Assembly: GCF_041642155.1 (NCBI RefSeq)
Contig: NZ_JBEPWZ010000008.1
Location: 1-33,796 of the forward strand
DNA from: Fodinibius sp041642155
Lineage (GTDB): Bacteria; Bacteroidota; Rhodothermia; Balneolales; Balneolaceae
Reading direction: 5' to 3'
DNA: 33,796 nt
How positions within the stretch are numbered: position 1 is the first letter of the stretch; every line of letters begins with the position of its first letter. The notes under the pieces were generated by a model. That model was given only the letters and a program-made list of their open reading frames with translations, did no database searches and was not told the origin of the DNA. A program made the translations under genes and the position numbers. Below, piece by piece: positions 23,990-31,400 of the stretch.

Positions 23990-25948
23990 TTATTCCTTCT
24001 CATCGTCATCGACGACTTCAAAGTCAGCGTCTACCGCATCGTCTTCTTCCTCATCCGACGCTTCCGCATCACTTGCTCCGTTAGAAGCTCCGGCGGCGGC
24101 TCCCGCTCCGGGTCCGCCCGGGCCTCCCGGCTGAGCTTGCTCCTGGGCTGCCGATTGATAGATCTCCTGTGAAGCTGCCGACCACGCGGTATTCAGCTCT
24201 TCCATAGCTTCATCGAGCTCATCAACCTTCTCCTGGTCGTGCAGCTCTTTAACCTTTTCAAGCGCAGCTTCAATTTTCTCTTTATTCTCATCCGAGATCT
24301 TATCCTCGTGCTCATCCAGCTGCTTGCGTGTAGAGAAGACCAGGCTGTCGGCCTTATTAAGCTTCTCAGCCCGCTCGCGGATGCGTTCATCCTCTTCGGC
24401 ATGCTCTTCGGCAGCTTGCTTCATTTTTTCGATCTCTTCCTCAGACAGTCCGGAAGAAGATTCGATGCGGATGCTCTGTTCTTTGCCGGTACCCTTGTCT
24501 TTCGCACTTACATTAAGTACTCCGTCGGCATCAATATCGAACGTCACTTCGATTTGAGGGACACCACGGGGTGCCGGCGGAATGCCGTCAAGGTGGAAGC
24601 GACCCAGTGTTCGGTTGTCCTGAGCTTTTGCACGTTCCCCCTGCAAGACATGAATCTCTACGCTCGTCTGATTATCCGCGGCCGTAGAAAAGGTTTCTTT
24701 CTTGCTGGTAGGGATCGTGGTATTCGCCTCGATAAGCTGTGTTGACACGCCGCCCAGGGTTTCAATACCCAGCGACAGCGGCGTAACATCAAGCAGGACC
24801 ACATCATCGACATCGCCCGACATGACACCACCCTGGATAGCGGCTCCCACAGCAACTACTTCATCAGGGTTTACGCCCTTGCTGGGATCTTTGCCAAAGA
24901 AATCCTTAACAACCTCCTGGATCTTCGGAATGCGCGTAGAACCACCCACCAGGATCACCTGGTCGATTTCGTTCTTACTCAATCCGGCATCATCCAGGGA
25001 CTTCTTGCACGGTCCAACCGTTTTCTGAACAAGATCGTCAATCAGCTTCTCAAATTGCGAGCGGCTGACATCTATATTCAGGTGCTTGGGCCCCGAGTCC
25101 GTAGCCGTAATAAACGGCAGGTTGACATTTGTTTTCTGTGAGCTGGAAAGCTCTATTTTTGCTTTTTCAGCCGCATCCTTGAGCCGTTGCATGGCCATCG
25201 GATCTTCGCGCAGATCAATTCCTTCGTCTTTTTTGAACTCCTTGGCCAGGTGATCAATCAGACGCGAGTCGAAGTCATCGCCCCCCAAATGGGTGTCACC
25301 GCTGGTGGACCTGACCTCGAATACGCCGTCACCCAGTTCCAGGATAGAAACATCAAACGTACCACCGCCAAGGTCATACACCACGATGGTCTGGTCCTGG
25401 TCTTTCTTGTCCAACCCGTAAGCCAGCGAAGCAGCCGTGGGTTCATTAATAATTCGTTTTACATTCAGTCCGGCAATATCTCCGGCTTCCTGCGTGGCCT
25501 TGCGCTGTGCATCATTGAAATAGGCCGGTACCGTAATAACGGCATCCGTAACGTTTTCACCCAGGTATTCCTCCGCGGTCTGCTTCATCTTCTGAAGCAC
25601 CATCGCAGAAATCTCCTGTGGCGCGTACTTGCGGTCTTCAATCTGCACACGGGCGGTATTGTCATCTCCTTTGACGATCTTGTACGAAGCCTGTTTAGCC
25701 TCTTCCTTAACTTCGTCATAGAAGCGGCCCATGAAGCGCTTGATTGAAGAGATTGTCTTATCCGGATTCGTTATGGCCTGTCGCTTAGCGGGTGCGCCAA
25801 CAAGGCGCTCGCCATCCTTTGAAAAAGCGACAACCGAAGGCGTTGTTCGTCCGCCTTCTGAATTTTGAATAACAGTGGGCTCATTTCCCTCCATAACGGC
25901 AACGCAGGAGTTCGTTGTACCCAAGTCAATTCCTATGATCTTTCCCAT
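23990..25948 (-). CDS. dnaK: chaperone DnaK (Hsp70)
   Basis: ATP-driven chaperone. 652 residues. The nucleotide-binding domain starts IGIDLGTTNSCVAVMEG (4-20), with AYFNDAQRKATQEAG and VYDLGGGTFDVSILE; the interdomain linker is VVLLDVTPLSLG. The substrate-binding domain and alpha-helical lid follow. The C-terminus is a Gly/Ala/Pro-rich stretch and an acidic tail ending EVVDDDEKE. No grpE or dnaJ is adjacent. hsp20 lies about 100 bases upstream on the same strand. No CIRCE (HrcA-type) element is seen before the gene. Confidence 0.98.
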   Translation of the reverse strand: MGKIIGIDLGTTNSCVAVMEGNEPTVIQNSEGGRTTPSVVAFSKDGERLVGAPAKRQAITNPDKTISSIKRFMGRFYDEVKEEAKQASYKIVKGDDNTARVQIEDRKYAPQEISAMVLQKMKQTAEEYLGENVTDAVITVPAYFNDAQRKATQEAGDIAGLNVKRIINEPTAASLAYGLDKKDQDQTIVVYDLGGGTFDVSILELGDGVFEVRSTSGDTHLGGDDFDSRLIDHLAKEFKKDEGIDLREDPMAMQRLKDAAEKAKIELSSSQKTNVNLPFITATDSGPKHLNIDVSRSQFEKLIDDLVQKTVGPCKKSLDDAGLSKNEIDQVILVGGSTRIPKIQEVVKDFFGKDPSKGVNPDEVVAVGAAIQGGVMSGDVDDVVLLDVTPLSLGIETLGGVSTQLIEANTTIPTSKKETFSTAADNQTSVEIHVLQGERAKAQDNRTLGRFHLDGIPPAPRGVPQIEVTFDIDADGVLNVSAKDKGTGKEQSIRIESSSGLSEEEIEKMKQAAEEHAEEDERIRERAEKLNKADSLVFSTRKQLDEHEDKISDENKEKIEAALEKVKELHDQEKVDELDEAMEELNTAWSAASQEIYQSAAQEQAQPGGPGGPGAGAAAGASNGASDAEASDEEEDDAVDADFEVVDDDEKE

Positions 25949-25984
25949 AATAGTCGTTTATGATTTTTTGTTAGTTGATTAATT

Positions 25985-26028
25985 CTTTAAAAAATATTCA
26001 CCGCCGACCCGAAAACGATTGGGGCGGC
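25985..26028 (-). terminator. possible terminator or hairpin between hsp20 and dnaK
   Basis: On the plus strand, CCGC then CCC (26001-26009) faces GGG then GCGG (26021-26027), a stem with a three-base bulge. On the minus-strand transcript it is followed by TGAATATTTTTT. It could partly separate hsp20 from dnaK transcription. The bulge makes it uncertain. Confidence 0.4.
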
Positions 26029-26049
26029 ATGACAATAAATACATTCATA

Positions 26050-26487
26050 TCATTTTATCGGAATGGATGTCGCGTCAACCGGGACATCCGTTTTCGGCAT
26101 CGTAACAGAGAGAACACCGTTGCTAAACCGGGCCTCTGTCTCGGCCGTATTCACATTTTCCGGAAGCGCAAATGAGCGTGAAAATACGCCCGTTGCGCGC
26201 TCCTGCCGGCGATACGTTTCATCTTCGGCCAGTTTTCCGGCTCGTTCTCCCTTTACGGTTAATACATGTTCCTTAAGAGCGATATTAATTTCTTTTTTTG
26301 ATAATCCAGGCAAATCCAGCTTAATGACAAATGTTTCGTCGCTTTCGATGATATCACAAGAGGGCGTAAAATCGTGCCCTTTATCTTCGAGCGGCACAAT
26401 GCGCTCTACGAAATCCTGGATATCCTTGCCCAGTCTTGTTAACTGCTTTTCAATATCGATCGTAAATTCACTCATGGAGCTAACCAT
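26050..26487 (-). CDS. small heat-shock protein, Hsp20/alpha-crystallin family
   Basis: ATP-independent holdase that binds unfolding proteins. 145 residues from the ATG at 26487, or 141 from the ATG at 26475 (MSEFTIDIEKQL), which leaves more leader. The alpha-crystallin domain spans about residues 40-130, with LDLPGLSKKEINIAL, LTVKGERA and the conserved F-x-N-GVLSVTMPK. The C-terminal I-P-I (142-144) is the IxI anchor that drives oligomer assembly. A sigma-54-type promoter lies immediately upstream (26509-26526). dnaK follows on the same strand. Confidence 0.93.
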   Translation of the reverse strand: MVSSMSEFTIDIEKQLTRLGKDIQDFVERIVPLEDKGHDFTPSCDIIESDETFVIKLDLPGLSKKEINIALKEHVLTVKGERAGKLAEDETYRRQERATGVFSRSFALPENVNTAETEARFSNGVLSVTMPKTDVPVDATSIPIK

Positions 26488-26508
26488 TGGTTGATGTTTG
26501 CTCTTATA

Positions 26509-26526
26509 AAAGCAATCACAATGCCA
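26509..26526 (-). promoter_or_regulatory. candidate sigma-54 promoter of hsp20
   Basis: On the minus strand the sequence reads TGGCAT (26526-26521), five bases, then TTGCTTT (26515-26509). The consensus is TGGCAC-N5-TTGCW. The GG and GC pairs are exactly 10 bases apart, as required. Transcription would begin near 26500, leaving 13 or 25 bases to the two possible ATGs. A TGACG-N14-CGTCA dyad (26551-26574) lies just upstream. Confidence 0.5.
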
Positions 26527-26612
26527 ACCTATACAGAAAGGAATGTTTTATGACGTATTGGCATTATTGCGTCAACAATCGACAGGTTTTGTCAAATTTG
26601 CGGATCAAAGGA

Positions 26613-27902
26613 TCAATTCGTCAGCATTGACAGATCTTTCCAAAAGCCGGGATAGGAAATGGCGGTGCAATGGCCGTTTATAACAGTAGAAGTGTCGGTT
26701 CCCATCAATGCCAGCACGGCCGCCGCCATAGCAATGCGATGGTCATGGAAGCTCCGGAATGCAGCCTGCTCGGGCCTGAAGTCGGGATCTCCCTTAATGG
26801 TAAAGCCATCTTTGTATTCTTCAAAGTCAGCTCCAACCGATTCCAGTATATCGGCCAGCGCACTCAGGCGGTCGGTCTCCTTGTGACGCAGCTCTTCTGC
26901 TCCCGAAACCCGTGAAGTACCATCGGCAAAAAGCATGGCAATGGCCAGAATGGGAATTTCATCGATACAGTTGGGGACCACCTTCCCGGTTATCGTCACC
27001 GGTGTCAGCGGTGAGCTTTTTACCCGTATGTCGGCTACCGGCTCTGCTCCTTCCCGATCTTCATTCGTAATTTCTATATCAGCCCCCATCTGCTGCAGGA
27101 TCCCGAGAGCGCCTGTCCGGGTGGGATTCACTCCCACCCCCGGCAGGATGATTTCTGCTTGGGGATGAATTGCCCCCGCCGCCAGCCAAAAGGCGGCCGC
27201 CGAAAAATCGCTGGGTACCCGGCAGGATTGCCCGGGCACGACATCTTCACGGCTGGACCGGATCATCCGTTTTCCCTCTTTTTCCTCAACGGTAAGATTC
27301 AGAAGCCGTTCGGTATGATCCCTGCTGGGCAGTGTTTCGACCACCTCGGTCGGGCCGTCACCGAAAAGCCCGGCCAGCAGCACACACGATTTCAGCTGTG
27401 CGCTGGGAATGGGAAGGGGGAAGTGCAGGGGTTTGAGCTCGTCATCCCGGCGGAAATTCAACGGAGCATAATCATCTTCCCGGGCTTCAATCTTAGCCCC
27501 CATCGCCCGAAGCGGCTCGATGATACGCTTCATGGTGCGGGCAGATAACGACTCATCCCCCGTCAGGCGGGCGGAAACGCCTGAACCGGCGATGATGCCA
27601 CTCAACAGGCGCATGGTCGTCCCTGAATTCCCGCAATCCAGGTCGCCGGAAGGAGTTTGCAGCCCGTCGCGCCCCACTCCATCCACAATGATCGTGTTCT
27701 CCCCCGGTTCCTTAATGACAACACCCAGCCCGCGCATACAGTCCAGCGTGCTGTGCGGATCGGCGGCTTCTGAAAAGTTGGTGATGGTTGAGGTGCCTTG
27801 ATGCAGGGCAGCAAACATAGCCGCCCGGTGTGAAATTGACTTGTCGGCCGGCAGTTGAAGCGTGCCATGCAGCGACGCAGCCGGTTGAACAGTATAATCC
27901 AT
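26613..27902 (-). CDS. aroA: 3-phosphoshikimate 1-carboxyvinyltransferase (EPSP synthase)
   Basis: Sixth shikimate-pathway step: joins PEP to shikimate 3-phosphate. 429 residues, normal. The Lys21 region is LPADKSISHRAAMF (17-30). CGNSGTTMRLLSG spans 90-102. SRDHTERLL and the later RHKETDRLSAL block are present. The DKSISHR form resembles Bacillus-type rather than E. coli-type enzymes. Its ATG overlaps the stop of the upstream TPR gene by one base (TAATG), so translation is probably coupled. No other aro gene is adjacent. Confidence 0.96.
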   Translation of the reverse strand: MDYTVQPAASLHGTLQLPADKSISHRAAMFAALHQGTSTITNFSEAADPHSTLDCMRGLGVVIKEPGENTIIVDGVGRDGLQTPSGDLDCGNSGTTMRLLSGIIAGSGVSARLTGDESLSARTMKRIIEPLRAMGAKIEAREDDYAPLNFRRDDELKPLHFPLPIPSAQLKSCVLLAGLFGDGPTEVVETLPSRDHTERLLNLTVEEKEGKRMIRSSREDVVPGQSCRVPSDFSAAAFWLAAGAIHPQAEIILPGVGVNPTRTGALGILQQMGADIEITNEDREGAEPVADIRVKSSPLTPVTITGKVVPNCIDEIPILAIAMLFADGTSRVSGAEELRHKETDRLSALADILESVGADFEEYKDGFTIKGDPDFRPEQAAFRSFHDHRIAMAAAVLALMGTDTSTVINGHCTAISYPGFWKDLSMLTN

Positions 27903-30898
27903 TAATTCGTCTGTTCCAGTAAACGTTGTGCTTCCTGTGCTTCCGGCGTATCCGGATAATCGTTAACCAGGGTATTCAGTGCTGACCGGGCTTCACCGGG
28001 CTGTTCCATCTGGAGAAAACTTTCAGCCCTCCCGAGCAGGGACTTTGCAATCCAGCTGTCGAAGGCCCCGTATAATACACTTACCCTGGAGTAATGCTGA
28101 ACGGCTTCTTCATAATTTCCATTTTCGTAGCTCGCTACCCCCAGCAGGTACTGCGCTTCAGCCCCTACTTCGGTCGTATTGGCCTCGGCCACCAGATTCA
28201 GCATATCTTTGGCATCCTGATAAGCCCCTTCGTTGAGCGATACTTTTGCCAGACCCACATTGGCCGCGGCGTAATTGCCGTCAATCTGCAGGGCCGACCG
28301 GTAATGCTCCTCGGCCGCAGAATTGTTGCCCATCGCAATCTGTGCGTCTCCCATCCCGATATAGGCCTCCAGTCGATACCGGTTGCCTCCCTGTTCCAAG
28401 AGCTGTTCGAAATAACTGTATGACTGCTGATAATTACCCCGCTCGTAGGCAATACGTCCCAGTGCCGCCAGAGCAGGCCCGGCCCGTTCGGAGTCTGGAT
28501 ATTCCTCTGCAATCGTTTGATAGGTGCTTACAGCCTGATCAAGCTGGTCTGTTTGCTCATAGGCATCGGCCAAATTAAAATGGGCGTCAGGCAGAAGATC
28601 CTGGTTATTCGTGATCCGTATATATTGCTGAAACTCCTCAATCGCCCCTTCGTAATCACCGGACTGCATAAGTTTGTCGCCCTTTCGAAAGCGCAGGCGG
28701 TCGGCCATGGATGTCTGCGGATTTTCCTCCAGGAAATCTTCCAGGACCGATGAGCTTGCATCCGTATTTCCGGCTGAAAGCTGGGCATACTCAATACCAT
28801 TGGCCGCCTCGATGATATAGTCGCTTTCCGGGTACTTTTCCATTACTTCTTTGTAAGCTTCGATTGCTTTATCATAGTCACCGGCGTTATAATAGGTATC
28901 ACCGATATTATACTGTGCCCGCGCCGCCCAGCTGGTACCGGGATATTTATTTATCACGGTCTGAAATTCTTCCACGGCCTGCGAGTAGTTGCCGGTATTC
29001 AAGTAGATGTAAGCAATATTATATTGAGCCTGCTCACTCAACCGGCTGTCCGGGTACGTTCGTAAAAAACGACGCAGCGTCGTAACGGCATCATAGGTCC
29101 GCTCGCTTCGATAATAACTGTTACCGATCTGGAACAGGGCGTAGTCTCCTCCCGGCTCTGCGCCGAGTACCTGCTTATAGGTGGCAATGGCTTCGCTGTA
29201 ATTGCCGAGGGCATAGTAAGCATCTCCAATGCGGAGACGGGTATCCGTGTCATACGGATAGAGAGCCGTCTCGGGAGCTTCATATTCCTGCAGGAACGTC
29301 CTGAACGGACCAATCGCCTGTTCAAAATTCCCCATCTTAAAGTAACTCCATCCCAGCGAGTAACTGGCGGGGCCTACCAGCTCGTGATCGGGATATTGCT
29401 GGATAAACTGGTTAAACTGGTTGGCGGCCGGACCAAATTCCTCCATGTTGTAATACGCGTCAGCGCTCCAGAAGAGGGCTTCCCGGCCAACTTCCTCGCC
29501 GGGTACTTCCTGATGCAGCGAGTGAAAAATAGCCTGGGCCTCTTCATACGCCTGGTTACTGTACTGTACCCATGCTTTCTGAAAACGAGCCTGGCGCTTG
29601 ACCGCCGGATCCACATCGGTCACATCCTCGGCAGCTTCAAAGGCCTGTATAGAACGGGTAAACTCTTCATTGGCAAAATAGGCTTCTCCCAGCAGCGTGT
29701 ATACTTTCCCGCCCCATTCCAACTCCTCTTCATTGCGAACAAGTGGCAACAATACTTCAATGGCCTCCGAATAGCGACCCATCTCATAAGCGGTAATAGC
29801 CCACTCATAATACGTCTTTTCCACCCACGGACCCTCGCTAAACCGATCGCCGAAGCCCCGGAAGGTTTCCATGGCCTCGCGGTACCTCGACCCTAATTTC
29901 TCATTCACCGCTTTGTAATACAGGGCTTTTCGTGCGAGCTCATCTGATCCTTCCGCCGCTTTTTCAAACTCATCCGATGCCCAGTGATAAATTTCCTGCT
30001 TGTGGTACAGCCATCCCAGTCCGTAATGGGCTGACCGCTCCTCATCCGTGCCTTTTGTGCGATTGATATACTGGAGATACGTTTTAGAAGCCTCATCAAA
30101 GTTCTGTAAATAATTATGGCTTTCGGCAATGAGCAACACCGCTTTCGTTGTCATCTCTTCATCCAGGTAGGGCATGGCATCCTCAAAAGCGCCTATGGCC
30201 TCTTCATAGCGGCCCTGCTGGTAGTACGATTCGCCGAGGGCCATACCGATTCTGCGTGTAATATCGGAATTGGGGTATTGTTCCTTCAACAGTTCAAAAG
30301 CCTCGGTGGAAGCATCGTAGTTATTTTCCGACAGGAATAATCGTCCGCGTGTATAGAGCGCTTTGGGGGCCCACTCCGAATCCGGGTACTCTTCGCCCAC
30401 GGTCAGAAAATAGTGCCTCGCCTGTTCCGTATCTCCCCCGGCGATGGCTGCCTCGGCCATCCAGTAATGGACCTCAGCCGCTTTTTTGCGGGGCAATCCC
30501 AAGTCCAGCGAACGCTGGTAGATATTGATGGCTTTGCTGTACTGTCCCTGCTGTTCGGCCTGTTCAGCCAGATCAAACAGCAGTGTAGAGGAAAAATCGG
30601 TGTGCGGGTGGTTTGCTATAAATCGCTCGTAGTAAGATTGTTTATTCGTGGAATCCATTTTTGCCCGGGCCCGCACCAAATAAAACCGGGCGGACAATGC
30701 CAGCTCATGGTCTTCCTCGCGGCTGACAAACCGCTCCAGTTCACCGGCCGCCTCTTCGTATAGTCCCCGGTCAAAAAGCTGAATTCCCTGTTGATAATGT
30801 GCGGAAGAGGGCTCCTGAACTTCCTGGGCATGAGGCTGAAGGGTATAGCCAAACACAAGCATCAAAAATAAAGCGCAAAATTTGAATCGTTTTACCAT
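27902..30898 (-). CDS. large exported TPR-repeat protein
   Basis: 998-residue protein with an N-terminal signal peptide (MVKRFKFCALFLMLVFGYTLQPHAQ). Almost the entire remainder is tetratricopeptide repeats of about 34-37 residues with the usual pattern (W-x-x-x-A, Y-x-x-G-x-Y-x-x-A-x-x-x-F, YP-S). I count well over twenty. It has no lipobox or membrane span, so it is probably periplasmic or loosely bound to the inner face of the outer membrane, where it could act as a scaffold. Long secreted TPR proteins are common in Bacteroidota, with mostly unknown roles. A strong dyad lies 69 bases upstream. It is coupled to aroA by a TAATG junction. Confidence 0.88.
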   Translation of the reverse strand: MVKRFKFCALFLMLVFGYTLQPHAQEVQEPSSAHYQQGIQLFDRGLYEEAAGELERFVSREEDHELALSARFYLVRARAKMDSTNKQSYYERFIANHPHTDFSSTLLFDLAEQAEQQGQYSKAINIYQRSLDLGLPRKKAAEVHYWMAEAAIAGGDTEQARHYFLTVGEEYPDSEWAPKALYTRGRLFLSENNYDASTEAFELLKEQYPNSDITRRIGMALGESYYQQGRYEEAIGAFEDAMPYLDEEMTTKAVLLIAESHNYLQNFDEASKTYLQYINRTKGTDEERSAHYGLGWLYHKQEIYHWASDEFEKAAEGSDELARKALYYKAVNEKLGSRYREAMETFRGFGDRFSEGPWVEKTYYEWAITAYEMGRYSEAIEVLLPLVRNEEELEWGGKVYTLLGEAYFANEEFTRSIQAFEAAEDVTDVDPAVKRQARFQKAWVQYSNQAYEEAQAIFHSLHQEVPGEEVGREALFWSADAYYNMEEFGPAANQFNQFIQQYPDHELVGPASYSLGWSYFKMGNFEQAIGPFRTFLQEYEAPETALYPYDTDTRLRIGDAYYALGNYSEAIATYKQVLGAEPGGDYALFQIGNSYYRSERTYDAVTTLRRFLRTYPDSRLSEQAQYNIAYIYLNTGNYSQAVEEFQTVINKYPGTSWAARAQYNIGDTYYNAGDYDKAIEAYKEVMEKYPESDYIIEAANGIEYAQLSAGNTDASSSVLEDFLEENPQTSMADRLRFRKGDKLMQSGDYEGAIEEFQQYIRITNNQDLLPDAHFNLADAYEQTDQLDQAVSTYQTIAEEYPDSERAGPALAALGRIAYERGNYQQSYSYFEQLLEQGGNRYRLEAYIGMGDAQIAMGNNSAAEEHYRSALQIDGNYAAANVGLAKVSLNEGAYQDAKDMLNLVAEANTTEVGAEAQYLLGVASYENGNYEEAVQHYSRVSVLYGAFDSWIAKSLLGRAESFLQMEQPGEARSALNTLVNDYPDTPEAQEAQRLLEQTN

Positions 30899-31400
30899 GA
30901 GATACGGAAGCCGTTTACTGTTTCTGTTTCGAAGAAATATAACAATATATTATCAGGCATACATCGGACTTCTTATAATATGAGATTATAAGAGGTCTAA
31001 ATGTAAAAAATAAGTAGGAACACACCTATTATTTTATATTTCCATCTATGTGTTTGCACGTTATCGCAAGGTATTCATCTTACGCTCCTTGTGCATGGTG
31101 CAAAACAGGTTTGCCCGGTCGGGCCAACGGGTCACACGCTCGAGCTGCAGAAGCAAATTCACGTCTTGCATCATATACATATGTACTTCATCGACCTTCC
31201 GGCCCTGCCGCAGCTCCGTTCCTATTTGCCAGCCGGGTCGAATGAGTCTAACTCGCCGGTTAGAGCCATTCATACACCGGGTACTTTAATGCAAGCACAC
31301 CATACCAGACAATATGCCTATTCATTACGTGCAATGCTGTTGATTAGTATATAAATAAATCCAAAATGTTCCTTCGGAAATGAAAAATAGCGGTCATTCT
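30899..31400. other. 502-base spacer between the HhH-barrel and TPR genes
   Basis: The left third is AT-rich and contains the 13-bp dyad (30967-30997). The middle (about 31080-31290) is a GC-rich island: by hand count 60 to 63 percent in two 60-base rows, against about 27 to 33 percent in the flanks. No frame there encodes anything I recognise; a 70-codon minus-strand frame (31061-31273) is the best but unsupported. The right third is AT-rich again. Confidence 0.5.
30967..30997. promoter_or_regulatory. 13-bp inverted repeat upstream of the TPR gene
   Basis: GACTTCTTATAAT (30967-30979) pairs with ATTATAAGAGGTC (30985-30997) around ATGAG: 12 Watson-Crick pairs and one G-T. No T tract follows on either strand, so an operator or an mRNA leader hairpin is more likely than a terminator. 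It lies 69 bases upstream of the TPR start. Confidence 0.5.

Noticed and set aside
25949..26049. Search for a CIRCE element in front of dnaK
   Set aside because: No TTAGCACTC-N9-GAGTGCTAA or close variant is present; HrcA control is not supported.
26520..26565. AATGCCAA facing TTGGCATT upstream of hsp20
   Set aside because: 8-bp arms 30 bases apart; one arm is the -24 promoter box itself, so this may be coincidence. Not listed as a separate site.
31061..31273. 70-codon minus-strand frame in the large spacer
   Set aside because: No recognisable motif, other frames are equally open in this GC-rich patch, and there is no sign of a start context. Kept only as part of the island finding.
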